Below, one piece after another: positions 1 to 8,686 of a stretch of 43,292 bases of DNA. The translations under genes and the position numbers were made by a program. The notes below the pieces were generated by a model. It searched no databases. It was not told where the DNA came from and saw nothing but the letters and a program-made list of their open reading frames with translations. This DNA is from Thalassotalea sp. (GTDB lineage: Bacteria; Pseudomonadota; Gammaproteobacteria; Enterobacterales; Alteromonadaceae): contig JAKVCY010000145.1 in NCBI GenBank assembly GCA_022448425.1, positions 1 through 43,292 on the forward strand, in the 5' to 3' direction. Every line of letters begins with the position of its first letter. Position 1 is the stretch's first letter.

Positions 1-180
1 CCAGGTACGCATTAGCCAAGCCAGAATCAGGATGTTCAACTTTTTCTTTCAACTCTGCAAATTCGCTTTGATATTCTTTACCGTCTATCTTGTTTTTCTG
101 TTTGTCGAGCACCAGGTAAGCATTAGCCAAGCCAGAGTCAGGATGTTCAACGGCTGCTTTCAACGCTGCAAATGCGCTTT
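1..180 (-). repeat. 111-bp in-frame repeat in tail-tip stalk
   Basis: Two copies 111 bp apart (the CCAGGTA(A/C)GCATTAGCC word at 1 and 112) encode a 37-residue unit containing VEHPDSGLANAYL. The spacing is an exact multiple of three, so copy number can change without breaking the frame. More copies may lie to the left of the window. Confidence 0.85.
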
Positions 181-2989
181 GGGATGCTTTGTTAACTTCA
201 ACCTGCTCTACGCGCTCAACGGTAGCGGTTAAGGTTTCGTCTTGCGTATTTAGTTGAGCCTTAAGTAAGTTTTCTTGAGTTACCCTTGCGGTTTCTTCGT
301 TAACAATCGCCTCAGTGTTTTGAGCTGCTGCGGCTTCGTTACCTTTTGCCAAAGCTAAGGTGACTTGCTGTTGCTGAGCCAGAGATTCATTTTCATCACT
401 GAGCGTTGTTATTTTGCTTTCAGCTAATGCTAAATTCACCCCTTGATCTGCCAGCTCGTACGCAGTGTTTGCGCCGGAGAAAATTTCACTGATCAAGCCT
501 ACGTTTGCACTTGCCACACTTACCGAAGAAAACACTAACTCGTTTTCAGCTTGGTTTAAGCGTATTGCCAATGCGTTAAAATCGGTATCGCCCAAACTGG
601 TTGTAAGCAGGTTGATGTTGTTGGCGTTCTGCTGAATTTGCGAGCTTTGCGTAGTTAATGAGTCGTCAGTTTCAGTTTGCTTTTGAATAAGCGTGCTGAT
701 TTCACCTTGATGGGTGTCTACCAATAAACGAGTTGCAGTAAATTCGTCAGCTTTTACTGCACCACCTTCAACTAATATCTGGCCTACATCTTCGTTAATT
801 TGCGTGCGGAAACCGTCAAACTCCGCAATGTATTCTTGCGTAATGTAGTTGGTGTTTGCCTGAGTGAATAATGCGTTAATAGCATCGGTAGCATATTCGC
901 CTAGCTGAATACTGGTAAAATCAATTTGTTGATTTAGCCTGTCTTCGGTGTCTGATAAGTCTTGCTCAACTTCGTCAATTCGTTCAAACGGCAAATTAAT
1001 AAAGTCTTTCAGATCTGTGCTTAAATAATCAGAACCAATACCTGCGCCACTGGTAACAGTGCGCTTGGTCCATTGCGTTGGGAGCTCATTTGACTGTGAA
1101 TATTTAACTAAGCCAAACCAAATATAGTAAGTGGTGTTTGGCATAGCATCAGGAATAACAAAAGTTTGTCCGTTGCTATGGTCAACAAGGCCGCCATAAA
1201 GGGCGGCCTGTGTGTCGGGGGCATCACCATGATCGGTAATGTCGTAATAGACTTTCCAAACAAACTTGTCCTGAGTAATAGGGTCATCAACACCTGGTAC
1301 AGGCACAACAGGATTTAACGGATTGTCAGGCGTGTTTTCCTCAGGTGTCGTTGCCACGTAGGTAAAAGGCTCACTTTCAACCCAGTTACTTACTTTACCT
1401 ATGTTATTTCGGGCTCGAATTGCCAATACATAGCTAGCGCCATTCGTTAACCTTGAAAGTTCCAAAGAATTGCTGGTTACTCTGCCGCTATCAACAATTG
1501 AACCTGTGGCAGACTCTAATTGCCAATCAAACTTTGCGTAGGTGCTTACCCAAGTCGCTTTTTTACCGCCATAGGCTGAATCAGTGATCACTAAATCAGT
1601 CGGTGCATTTAACTTTTTAGGGTCAATGTTAGTGTCAGGTATAGCAGGTTTTAAGCCTGTGTTGTGATAGTCGTAAATATAAGGTTGGTGCTCGCGCAAA
1701 CGGAGATCACTAAACAAGTCTTTGTGTAGTGTTTTACCCAAAATACGAAACGGCTTTTGGTCCCAACCGCGCTCTGCATCGGTAACCTTGACAACTTGCC
1801 CGGGCTTTAGCTTATAAACACGAGGTTTTACGGTGAATACCGCTTGTAAACCTTCGCGGCTGTGCTCTGCTTCCATTTTGGCTTGTTGCATAGCCAAATA
1901 GTAATTGTTGCACGCATCTAGCGTTACGCTTTTAGATTTACGTTGTTGGTTGTCTTCTGATAACCATTGAATATCGGTTGCAGAGCCAGGTTCAGGGTAA
2001 ATGGCTTCTACCATTTTGCCTTTTTGCTCTACATCAGGGTATTTAACAACAACTTGGTTAACCTTTTTGCCAACATCAGCACTTTCGTTTGTGCGAATAC
2101 CACCTTCAATATCAGCCTCAGTAATTTCTAAGTCAGCATAGTTATCATCTTGCTCAAGAATCAGGTGATACTTGCCTGTTGAGTGATCGAAAGGCATATG
2201 AGCACGAATAGACTCACGGAATATTTTAATAATTTCGTGAACTTTTAAACCTGTGTCTACCGCATGATCAAAGGTATAGCGCGACTGATTAACACCAGAA
2301 CCAGCGTAGGTTTCAATTTGAATGTTGCAGTCTTTGGCAGCTTTTCGCCAACTGGTTAGGTCTAAAGATGATGTAGGCCAGCCTGCACCAGATGAATCTT
2401 TAGTGAGCCAATTATAAAAATGATCGACATTATTGTGGTAACGCTGCTCTGACGTTGAGCTGGTATCGAGTGACGATGTAGCAGGAACGCCGGTTAAGTC
2501 GATACGCACATCACGAGGTTCAGAAGTAACTACTTCACTGCCTGCCTCAGCAACAACATAAACACAGCAGCATTCAGTAAATTTATAGTCAGACTTAAAA
2601 CCTGCTTTTTGTAACCATTCCCAATAATAGCCGCTCATGCCATTTGGGAATTTACGCACATGTAGCCAGCGGTTGCCTTTATCGTCTTTCCAATCAGATG
2701 ATTCTGAATCAACTCCGTCGATACGCACGGCATCAATCGACTGAACGCGCTTACCGTAAACAAATACTTTGTGGATCAGGTCGTTTTCAATGTCATCACC
2801 TGTGCCATCACCAGACGTACCCGCAAAGGCAACTACAGCAGGCTTTACATCACTCACTTTACCTTTAAAAATGGGCAAATAGGCTTCGGTTGAGTGAATA
2901 TTAACATCTTGGCCTTTAGCATATGGGTTATAATCACCACCAAAATCAAGACCTAGTACGTCTTCAAAAAACCAGTCAAAAATTCCCAC
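1..2989 (-). CDS. Tail tip / host-specificity protein J-like (C-terminus cut by window edge)
   Basis: Open minus-strand frame running off the left edge, about 996 residues visible. It would form the distal tail tip and contact the host receptor. The start is a GTG two bases after the stop of the upstream tail gene, with GGAG about 12 bases before it; the N-terminus GIFDWFFEDVLG is typical of J-like proteins. Residues about 1-480 look like the conserved tail-hub part. Next comes a fibronectin type III-like stretch (APTDLVITDSAYGGKKATW to NNIGKVSNWVESEPF). The rest is a long Gln/Asn/Glu-rich coiled-coil stalk that ends, at the window edge, in 37-residue repeats. It is the last visible gene of the tail operon. 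The J-like assignment is firm from position, size and domain order; receptor specificity cannot be read. Confidence 0.85.
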   Translation of the reverse strand, partial: MGIFDWFFEDVLGLDFGGDYNPYAKGQDVNIHSTEAYLPIFKGKVSDVKPAVVAFAGTSGDGTGDDIENDLIHKVFVYGKRVQSIDAVRIDGVDSESSDWKDDKGNRWLHVRKFPNGMSGYYWEWLQKAGFKSDYKFTECCCVYVVAEAGSEVVTSEPRDVRIDLTGVPATSSLDTSSTSEQRYHNNVDHFYNWLTKDSSGAGWPTSSLDLTSWRKAAKDCNIQIETYAGSGVNQSRYTFDHAVDTGLKVHEIIKIFRESIRAHMPFDHSTGKYHLILEQDDNYADLEITEADIEGGIRTNESADVGKKVNQVVVKYPDVEQKGKMVEAIYPEPGSATDIQWLSEDNQQRKSKSVTLDACNNYYLAMQQAKMEAEHSREGLQAVFTVKPRVYKLKPGQVVKVTDAERGWDQKPFRILGKTLHKDLFSDLRLREHQPYIYDYHNTGLKPAIPDTNIDPKKLNAPTDLVITDSAYGGKKATWVSTYAKFDWQLESATGSIVDSGRVTSNSLELSRLTNGASYVLAIRARNNIGKVSNWVESEPFTYVATTPEENTPDNPLNPVVPVPGVDDPITQDKFVWKVYYDITDHGDAPDTQAALYGGLVDHSNGQTFVIPDAMPNTTYYIWFGLVKYSQSNELPTQWTKRTVTSGAGIGSDYLSTDLKDFINLPFERIDEVEQDLSDTEDRLNQQIDFTSIQLGEYATDAINALFTQANTNYITQEYIAEFDGFRTQINEDVGQILVEGGAVKADEFTATRLLVDTHQGEISTLIQKQTETDDSLTTQSSQIQQNANNINLLTTSLGDTDFNALAIRLNQAENELVFSSVSVASANVGLISEIFSGANTAYELADQGVNLALAESKITTLSDENESLAQQQQVTLALAKGNEAAAAQNTEAIVNEETARVTQENLLKAQLNTQDETLTATVERVEQVEVNKASQSAFAALKAAVEHPDSGLANAYLVLDKQKNKIDGKEYQSEFAELKEKVEHPDSGLANAYL

Positions 2990-2991
2990 GC

Positions 2992-3621
2992 TTACGGCTC
3001 CACTTGCTCAGAATTGGGTGCGTCATACCACGGGTTACGCTTCCAGTGCGGTATGTCGTCAAAATCATTTTCGTTGTTATTGTTGTTGCCACCAGAATCA
3101 GGAATATAAACAACGCCATTACCTTCTTTACCCCAAGGCAGTTTTACACCATCGAGGAACGGAAGCATTTCAAAGCAGTTGTCAGATGAATCAACCAAGT
3201 GTTGGCTTGCGGTGTTAGTACGGTGGCCTTTTACCAGCTCTAACGTATGGTTTTCTTGCACACGCAAAATAAGCTCACGCTTGCTATCGTCTGCGTTAGA
3301 GTCGGGCATCGTGATCGCCCCTTGCAGTACCAGAAAATTATCATCAAGATTGCCTGCATCATCTAAAATCAACCAACGCACGGTTAAGTTCTGCCACTGC
3401 CATTTACCTGCATAAGAGGAAATAGACAGTGATAGGTCAGGATCAGACAAGGTAATTGAATGCTCATTAATAGCAGGAGCTATACGTTGCTCGAATGAAT
3501 CTAAACCATTCCATGCACCGGCTAAGTATGTGTTGCCACCATAGCTATAATTTGCCCCTGCATCGGTGTAGTAAAAATTTGAGTCATTCATGCGAAATGA
3601 CAAAAGCTGAATAACCTGCAT
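2992..3621 (-). CDS. Minor tail protein (DUF2163-like N-terminus), tail hub candidate
   Basis: 209 residues, between the preceding minor tail gene (1-base TAATG overlap at 3621) and the J-like gene. The N-terminal part (NFYYTDAGANYSYGGNTYLAG) and the later stretch on the value of an integrated path (LSDPDLSLSISSYAGKWQWQNLTVRWL) resemble the first domain of DUF2163-type tail proteins; this is a weak family match made by eye. The last 40 residues are low-complexity (run of Asn) and acidic, and look like a linker. It occupies the position of lambda L/K. It probably sits in the tail tip between tube and J. Exact function is inferred from synteny. Confidence 0.6.
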   Translation of the reverse strand: MQVIQLLSFRMNDSNFYYTDAGANYSYGGNTYLAGAWNGLDSFEQRIAPAINEHSITLSDPDLSLSISSYAGKWQWQNLTVRWLILDDAGNLDDNFLVLQGAITMPDSNADDSKRELILRVQENHTLELVKGHRTNTASQHLVDSSDNCFEMLPFLDGVKLPWGKEGNGVVYIPDSGGNNNNNENDFDDIPHWKRNPWYDAPNSEQVEP

Positions 3622-4241
3622 TAGTTGCCACGCTCCCGTACAGGAATAGTAATAGGGGTTCTGCGACCACTCGACACACTGGCAGTTAAACTTTGTACAT
3701 CGGCTTTACTGCTTACTTGGAACAAGCAATTAGCACCAAAATTAATAGGCGTACCTGCGGGAACGTCTTGATAAACACCTGGTGTAAAGTTAATGGTGGA
3801 CTGGCCTGACGCATTAGCATTAGGTGAGTTGGTGACCATATAAACTTTGGGATGATTACCAAAATTAAAAAATGTACCAGGCTTTAACGCGCCGGTGATC
3901 ATGCTAGTGAAGTTTTCAGCCGGTACTGATTTAGCATGTTGGCTAATGCTTGTACGGGTATTAATTGCATTCGTTTCAAGCGGTGGTAATACGCTATTAA
4001 ACGGGTTTTGCACCTGAAATGTGCCGTGAGTACCTGCGGCGTTGTCGATAAGCCATGACACCAATTCAAATGCTGTTGCCATATCAAAGCGCACAGTTAC
4101 TAAGTCTAAATCAAATAGCTGAGCAAATACTTTTTTAGCGGTGGCTCGGTTGTAGCTTTTAGCGTTGGGTAAATAGGTTTCATCCATTGAGTCAAAGCTA
4201 CACTCTCGAAGCGATAAAAATTTATTAGGTAGAATAGCCAT
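3621..4241 (-). CDS. Minor tail protein, distal-tail candidate (lambda M position)
   Basis: 206 residues, directly after the tape measure gene with a 1-base stop/start overlap at 4241. The stretch GALKPGTFFNFGNHPKVYMVTN resembles a beta-barrel motif in tail-tip proteins of lambda-like and gene-transfer-agent tails, where a loading loop is followed by a short hydrophobic strand. No signal peptide or membrane segment. In lambda-like tails the gene after H encodes the protein capping the tape-measure end of the tube, which is the likely role here. Assignment rests mainly on synteny. Confidence 0.6.
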   Translation of the reverse strand: MAILPNKFLSLRECSFDSMDETYLPNAKSYNRATAKKVFAQLFDLDLVTVRFDMATAFELVSWLIDNAAGTHGTFQVQNPFNSVLPPLETNAINTRTSISQHAKSVPAENFTSMITGALKPGTFFNFGNHPKVYMVTNSPNANASGQSTINFTPGVYQDVPAGTPINFGANCLFQVSSKADVQSLTASVSSGRRTPITIPVRERGN

Positions 4242-6271
4242 TAGTACGGTCTGCCTAGTTCTTCTGATAAACGGCGAGCATCACGAATAGTGGCGTTTCT
4301 GTTGTTGTTCAACATACGCTCGTTTTCTTGTGCATTGCTGCCAAAGTGATAATTAACTGATACGTTTTGCGTTGTTTGCTGTGCAAGTTGCTGACCTTTG
4401 GTGTGATCAACAATGGTTTCGTTACCATGAAGCATTGCTAAAAAGCCGCCTTTACCGTCTAGGCCGCCGTATCTAGGAATATCCCCGGTATAACCACCAC
4501 CATCAAAAGATGCTAAACCTGATACTTTTGCTGCATAGGCAGTACCCGCTGCAATAACAACTCCAGCGGCTGCACCACCTAAAACAGGGCCTACTACTGG
4601 TATGGCTGCCATTGAATTATATGCTTTCATTGCCGTATCGTAGGTTGTTGACCAAATACTGGTAATGGATTTGCGCTTTTCTTCATCGAGTAGGGTTTGC
4701 CCTATACTAATGGCCACTCTGGCATAACCAGCTTGTTTACCTTCCATTCCGTCATAATAAGAACCAACGATGCTTAGTAACGAACTATATCCTTGTATCA
4801 TTACCGCATTCTTTTCTTTCTCAGATTCAATTAGTTCCTGATTGTGAGTTTTGTTTATGTCTGAAAGTCTCGCTAAATGAGCTATTTCTAATTCTTCAAG
4901 GGCGGCTTTTTTCTCTGCATCTATCTCTGCAGTAACTAATCCTTTTTCTTTTAAAAGTTCATATTCTTTTTCAAGTTGTTGTACTCTGTTTTTATAACGA
5001 GCATCTTCTAAATCAATTTCACGATTTTGGGCGGCTAAAGATTCTTCATAAATACGTTGGTTGTGATTTTTAAAACGATCAATCGCTTGTTGGTTCGCCT
5101 CATCTTGTCGCGCTTGATCAGCCGCTAGTTTGGCTGCCTTTTTATCGGCTTGTTCTTTTTCTTTTTTCGCTTGCTCAGCTAAAAGATCATCTTGAATTTT
5201 CTTCTGATTCAGCGCTGCTTTTTTGTAAGCTTCACCCTCTGCAATCGTTTTTTTATTAAGAAGGTCTACTTCCTCTCTAATTTCTTTTTGCCGATTAAGC
5301 AGACCATTTCTATTTCTAACTCGCCCTTTGCCTAATTTCTCTTCTATCTTGGCATACTCATCCCACAGTTGTTTTAATCGTTCAGTGCGATCAATATTGC
5401 CATTGATCTTATCGGTAAATTTACCCATACCTCTGGCAATACGATTAATAACGTAAGTAACACCTTCGCCTAAGCCACTGGTTTCACTGAAACTCAGCAT
5501 GAGTTCATCCCAACGCTGCCCAAGTGTGTCAACAGCGCCAGATAAGCCACCTGCTTCAGCTGAACCAGCACCGCCAATTTGCTCCTCTAACTTTTTGAGA
5601 ATTAGCGTCTGCGCTCCAGCTAAATCACCAGCCTCTTGCATTGCTTTAATCATGTCTTTTTCAGACTCGGTAAAGCTCACACCTGAGCGCCTTAATGCAT
5701 TTAAACCTGTAGTTGGATCTTCTAAGGCTTTACCAAGCTGTAATGCTTTATCTCGTGCTGAACCACCAAATGTGGCAGCCATATCTTGCGATAAGCGGAT
5801 GGCTTGCTTAAATGTTTCTCCGCTGACGGTTTTAAAGGTTTGCAACACATTTTGCGCCTCAACAATACCAGCCACACTAGCTAAGGTATTCAGCGCAACT
5901 TCATCCGCCTGTTTAGCTAACTGTTCTGCGGTAAAACCTGCGGCAGAGCCTGTTGCTTTTACGAGTGCCTCAGTGCGCAGTTGCTGTTTTTCGTACTGAT
6001 CAAAAACCTTTAATGATTGAACAGCTGCCATCCCTAATGCCGCAATACCAGCCCCAAAACCAGCAAGAGCCAAGTTACCGGTAGTAAATAGGCTATTCAT
6101 GACCGAAATTCTGCTTGCTACACCACCTAAAGGGCCGTCAATAGCTGCTGTTCCTTGAGCGACTCCTTTTAGTGACTTCGCGAACTTTTCATTGGTTTTT
6201 ATTGATTTTCCAAATTCAGCACGATGGTTTTTAGTGTTGCCACGAAGTTCTACGTCATAACGTTTGGTCAT
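4241..6271 (-). CDS. H: Tail length tape measure protein (lambda H-like)
   Basis: 676 residues, short for a tape measure, which would predict a short tail. Order: a charged N-terminus with coiled coil, a small Gly/Ala-rich hydrophobic segment (about 50-85), the conserved prophage tail-length domain (about 100-270, including GKALEDPTTGLNALRRSGVSFTESE and TLGQRWDELMLSFSETSGLGEG), a long Lys/Glu/Gln coiled coil (about 290-490), then a hydrophobic Ala/Gly-rich segment near 560-590 and a conserved C-terminal region. It fixes tail length and probably enters the cell envelope at DNA injection. It lies immediately downstream of the G/T chaperone genes, as in lambda. Confidence 0.9.
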   Translation of the reverse strand: MTKRYDVELRGNTKNHRAEFGKSIKTNEKFAKSLKGVAQGTAAIDGPLGGVASRISVMNSLFTTGNLALAGFGAGIAALGMAAVQSLKVFDQYEKQQLRTEALVKATGSAAGFTAEQLAKQADEVALNTLASVAGIVEAQNVLQTFKTVSGETFKQAIRLSQDMAATFGGSARDKALQLGKALEDPTTGLNALRRSGVSFTESEKDMIKAMQEAGDLAGAQTLILKKLEEQIGGAGSAEAGGLSGAVDTLGQRWDELMLSFSETSGLGEGVTYVINRIARGMGKFTDKINGNIDRTERLKQLWDEYAKIEEKLGKGRVRNRNGLLNRQKEIREEVDLLNKKTIAEGEAYKKAALNQKKIQDDLLAEQAKKEKEQADKKAAKLAADQARQDEANQQAIDRFKNHNQRIYEESLAAQNREIDLEDARYKNRVQQLEKEYELLKEKGLVTAEIDAEKKAALEELEIAHLARLSDINKTHNQELIESEKEKNAVMIQGYSSLLSIVGSYYDGMEGKQAGYARVAISIGQTLLDEEKRKSITSIWSTTYDTAMKAYNSMAAIPVVGPVLGGAAAGVVIAAGTAYAAKVSGLASFDGGGYTGDIPRYGGLDGKGGFLAMLHGNETIVDHTKGQQLAQQTTQNVSVNYHFGSNAQENERMLNNNRNATIRDARRLSEELGRPY

Positions 6272-7047
6272 TTATTCAGATCCAAATAATTTGTATAATT
6301 CTTCTACTGACTTTTGCCTTTGCTGCGTTTTTTCTACAGCGGTTAGCATAAAGTCTTGAATTTCATAATCAGGTTTATTTTTAGGCCTAAAGTAATTGGC
6401 TACTTGCGTACAAAGTATTGCTAAATGCACCTCTTCGGCTTTAGCGCCAAAAGGCTCCAACATGGCAAACTTTTGCCAAGCAACAAAGTCACTTGCTAGC
6501 ATGTTGTTAAGCATATGATTGACATTTTCAGCCCCTATTTTTAAAGCCAACCGATGGGCAAAGCGTTTACACGGTTGGCCTAAGAGGGGTTTTCTTCAAT
6601 CTCTTCTGCTGTTGGGGGGATAACATCCAGTTCAGCCTCTTGTGTTTGCTCATGTTCGGCAGCAATAAATGAAGGGGCTATCCAAGGGATATCAGACAAA
6701 ACGGCAATGGCCTCTAGCGCGGGTTCAATTCTTGAATAAGGTAATGTACCCAACCACAGCAAGTCGCTTTGATTATTCCAATCAAGCGGAATACGACCTG
6801 ATTTTGTTCGTGCCGACATGGCGAGTGCCATGTAACGTAGACCGATAATTTGATGCCCTTGCATATCGGGCTCTGCGTTGCTTAATCTGATTTTTGAGAG
6901 CAAATCGACTAGCACCGCATAGTCATTAGCACCAATTTCAACCAACACCCACTTGCCAAATTTTTCACTGGCCTGTGGGCGCTGCTTAAAGTTAGGGTCT
7001 TTGGGCCAGCGTAAACTCGCTAGCCATTGCTTTACTACCTTGACCAT
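6272..7047 (-). CDS. GT: Tail assembly chaperone G-T fusion by -1 ribosomal frameshift
   Basis: Predicted 258-residue product: 154 codons of the G frame (7047 to 6586), a -1 slip on the heptamer A AAC CCC at 6592-6586, then 104 codons of the downstream frame to the stop at 6272. The downstream frame stays open across the junction and contains a DUF4035/GpT-like domain (SDFVAWQKFAMLEPFGAKAEEVHLAIL). In lambda-like phages the minor GT product links tail tube subunits to the tape measure, while G alone is in excess. The separately callable 92-residue frame at 6272-6550 would need a TTG start lying inside the frameshift stem, so independent translation is less likely. Confidence 0.8.
6546..6592 (-). 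promoter_or_regulatory. -1 programmed frameshift signal (slippery heptamer plus stem-loop)
   Basis: Read on the minus strand: heptamer A AAC CCC (6592-6586) in the zero frame, a 6-base spacer containing the zero-frame stop, then an 8-bp perfect stem GCCAACCG (6579-6572) / CGGTTGGC (6553-6546) with an 18-base loop. The frame entered by a -1 shift has no stop before the T domain. Layout fits the lambda G/GT type; the CCC slip codon is unusual. Confidence 0.75.
6580..7047 (-). CDS. G: Tail assembly chaperone G-like protein (zero-frame product)
   Basis: 155 residues, start codon overlapping the tail tube gene stop by one base (TAATG). It sits between tube (V) and tape measure (H), the invariant place of the G chaperone. 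The conserved middle part (PDMQGHQIIGLRYMALAMSARTKSGRIPL) is followed by an acidic Glu-rich tail just before the slip site. Most ribosomes should terminate at the TAG at 6580; a minority shift to make G-T. Confidence 0.8.
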   Translation of the reverse strand: MVKVVKQWLASLRWPKDPNFKQRPQASEKFGKWVLVEIGANDYAVLVDLLSKIRLSNAEPDMQGHQIIGLRYMALAMSARTKSGRIPLDWNNQSDLLWLGTLPYSRIEPALEAIAVLSDIPWIAPSFIAAEHEQTQEAELDVIPPTAEEIEENPS

Positions 7048-7466
7048 TAGGTTAATGTGCCTGAAGTTGGTACACCGTCAACTTTTAGCCCGATAACGCG
7101 ATCAATATGTTCGCCTCTCGGTAAAGGACGACCTACTTTAGTTACCAAACAGCGGAATGACTCCGTTTTGCTAATAGGCGCAGGGAATTGCAGTTGTAAG
7201 TGCTCTTTTACGCTATTGTCTAAAGAGTCTTCAATGGCATCAACGTCTGTTTGACCCGCTTTATAGCGAACGGTAATTGAATACTCACCACCATCTTTCA
7301 TGCCATAGTCATACTCTTTATAGTCATGGCTAGAGCCATATGTGGTGTTTTCTACCGTTTCGGCGGTTTTTTCACCGGGTTCAATGTTGATAATGTCAGC
7401 AATGGCAGTACCATAAGTAGAACCACTGTCATTTGATCGGTGTAATGTGACCGTTTTGCCTAACAT
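7047..7466 (-). CDS. V: Major tail (tube) protein, lambda V-like
   Basis: 139 residues, small for this family (lambda V has a second C-terminal immunoglobulin-like domain that is absent here). The pattern matches a tail-tube fold: GKTVTLHRSNDSG, then AETVENTTYGSSHDYKEYDYGMKDGGEYSITVRY, ending in GLKVDGVPTSGTLT. It polymerises into the tail tube around the tape measure. It lies between the tail terminator (4 bases upstream) and G, which is the lambda order. Confidence 0.85.
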   Translation of the reverse strand: MLGKTVTLHRSNDSGSTYGTAIADIINIEPGEKTAETVENTTYGSSHDYKEYDYGMKDGGEYSITVRYKAGQTDVDAIEDSLDNSVKEHLQLQFPAPISKTESFRCLVTKVGRPLPRGEHIDRVIGLKVDGVPTSGTLT

Positions 7467-7469
7467 AAA

Positions 7470-7865
7470 TTAATCCTCGTCGTTGTAAATTACGTTAAAA
7501 AATAAAGTAAGAGTTCCGTCAAAAGACTCTGGATCTCTGTCGTACTGAAAGCCTGTTCGCTCTATTAGATCGACCAAGCCTGACAATGTGTTATCCGCTC
7601 TAATCGCTGCTTCAACTTGGTTACCTAAGCCATCTAAAAAGGCATCAATATTGCCTGATTGACTCGCAGTTATTTCAACTGCTAAGCGTGCCTCTGTGTC
7701 AGGGTTATCGTCGTGGTCGCGACTTGTTTCACCATTTTCAAAGTAAACGCTGGAGCAGGGCAGTTCCTCTTGAAATAATTGTGAGGGACGGTAATCGAAA
7801 CTGGATGTAAAAAAGCCCGCTATCAATTGCTTGATGCGGGCTCTGATTTGTTGTCTGGTTGCCAT
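7470..7865 (-). CDS. U: Tail terminator protein, lambda U-like
   Basis: 131 residues. Begins MATRQQIRARIKQLI, contains LPCSSVYFENGETSRDHDD and ends in a conserved strand (GTLTLFFNVIYNDED), matching the minor tail protein U family. It caps the completed tail tube and forms the joining face for the head. Normally U follows Z directly; here the KilA-N/C4 module and a toxin-antitoxin pair separate the two. Confidence 0.85.
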   Translation of the reverse strand: MATRQQIRARIKQLIAGFFTSSFDYRPSQLFQEELPCSSVYFENGETSRDHDDNPDTEARLAVEITASQSGNIDAFLDGLGNQVEAAIRADNTLSGLVDLIERTGFQYDRDPESFDGTLTLFFNVIYNDED

Positions 7866-7867
7866 AA

Positions 7868-8425
7868 TTAATAGCGGTTTATTCGCTTCTCTAGTTGTTT
7901 ATTGCAGGCTTGAGCTATTGCCAGCAGTTGCGCTGGGTTTGCTCGAAAGCCGTCTAAAATTAAATTGGGTAGCTTTTCCCAACTACTGACAAAATCTTCA
8001 TCTTTTAGCGGGTGCATTCGGGTTATGCGCCCGTCTTCAATTTCCATCATTACCCGTTCGTAGAACAGTGGACCATAACTGCATTTTTCTGGTGGCAGTG
8101 TTTCGGGTAATTGTTGCTGTTGCATTTGATCAAATGCGCGGATTACCTGTAAATGAAATTTAGGGCTGATCCACATGGCATAGGCGTAAACCAGTTCTTT
8201 GCATACCCAAGTGCCTTGCTGTGATCCACCTTTTATGACTTTACAGCCGATCACCACATCTGGTGATCGCTCTATTTCTTCAATTAGTTCTTGAGCTTGT
8301 TCTAATCGAATAAATCTAAAAGGAGCGTTTTTCTTATCGCTACCTGATGCTTTATGTAAGTCATTAAGAGAATATAGCCCGTCACGTTGACGGATTTCTT
8401 TTGAAATAATCGTTAAGTTAGTCAT
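7868..8425 (-). CDS. KilA-N domain protein, putative antirepressor under C4 RNA control
   Basis: 185 residues. Residues about 10-100 form a KilA-N DNA-binding domain (DGLYSLNDLHKASG, FRFIRLEQAQELIEEI, GTWVCKELVYAYAMWISPKF). Residues about 120-185 form a second domain (MEIEDGRITRMHPLKDEDF, ANPAQLLAIAQACNKQL) that is clearly homologous to the C-terminus of the Rha-type protein at 21392-21964. Start ATG at 8425 has AGGAA upstream. The 260 bases before it hold a C4-type antisense RNA and target sites, the architecture that controls ant in phages P1 and P7. The likely role is induction or antirepression, but the target is unknown. It sits within the tail operon between Z and U, where lambda has nothing. 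Confidence 0.8.
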   Translation of the reverse strand: MTNLTIISKEIRQRDGLYSLNDLHKASGSDKKNAPFRFIRLEQAQELIEEIERSPDVVIGCKVIKGGSQQGTWVCKELVYAYAMWISPKFHLQVIRAFDQMQQQQLPETLPPEKCSYGPLFYERVMMEIEDGRITRMHPLKDEDFVSSWEKLPNLILDGFRANPAQLLAIAQACNKQLEKRINRY

Positions 8426-8470
8426 AGCAAGTTCCTGTAGTGTTAATTAGTCAACGCCACAGTCGCCAAG

Positions 8471-8686
8471 CTATGGTGATGACACAAGCAGGGTTGGCGA
8501 ACCGGTACACCACAGGGAAACCGGCAGATCCGAAGATCTCCCCACCCGTGCCACCATAACGTAGGTACACGGATGCACGGACACAAAAAAACACGCATAA
8601 AGTAGAGGCGTGTTGTGTCCTCTGTGATGTGTAGTTCGAGTCGCCAAACCCGACAACCGATTTTGCGGTTGCCTATTCAGTGTCAC
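8471..8686 (-). CDS. Icd-like / Ash-family leader ORF overlapping C4 RNA (module 1)
   Basis: 71-residue frame through the C4 region. The segment ACFFVSVHPCTYVMVARVGR followed by SPTLLVSSP resembles small proteins annotated in enterobacterial prophages as Icd-like division inhibitors or Ash family, which owe part of their conservation to the underlying C4 RNA. The start ATG at 8686 lacks a strong ribosome site. Whether protein is made or the frame is a passive product of the RNA cannot be decided here. Confidence 0.4.
   Translation of the reverse strand: MTLNRQPQNRLSGLATRTTHHRGHNTPLLYACFFVSVHPCTYVMVARVGRSSDLPVSLWCTGSPTLLVSSP
8472..8558 (-). ncRNA. C4-type antisense RNA (module 1)
   Basis: On the minus strand the RNA begins TATGGTGG and has a GATC-UUCG-GATC tetraloop hairpin (around 8530), a second hairpin with ACCGG, and the word TCGCCAA (8494-8500). 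TATGGTG (8552-8558) can pair with CACCATA (8472-8478) as a closing stem. TCGCCAA is complementary to TTGGCGA at 8463-8469, about 40 bases before the KilA-N start, and to a second copy at 8641-8647 upstream of the RNA. These features match C4 antisense RNA of P1/P7 and prophage relatives. The family match is from recall of the motif; pairing is seen directly. Confidence 0.75.
8581..8622 (-). terminator. Terminator-like hairpin ahead of C4 RNA (module 1)
   Basis: Minus-strand stem ACACGC / GCGTGT with an 11-base loop followed by seven T residues, inside an outer GGACACA / TGTGTCC pairing. The same arrangement occurs in module 2 (22115-22157), so it is a conserved part of the element rather than chance. 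Confidence 0.6.

Noticed and set aside
1108..1308. 66-codon minus-strand frame within the J-like gene
   Set aside because: It is an alternative frame on the same strand inside a clearly coding region.
5499..5999. 166-codon plus-strand frame across the tape measure gene
   Set aside because: It is antisense to the conserved tape-measure domain, has no ribosome site and an unusual Ser/Ala/Cys-rich composition.
6272..6550. Independent TTG-started gene for the T protein
   Set aside because: The TTG lies inside the frameshift stem without a ribosome site; the frame is better explained as the -1 extension of G.
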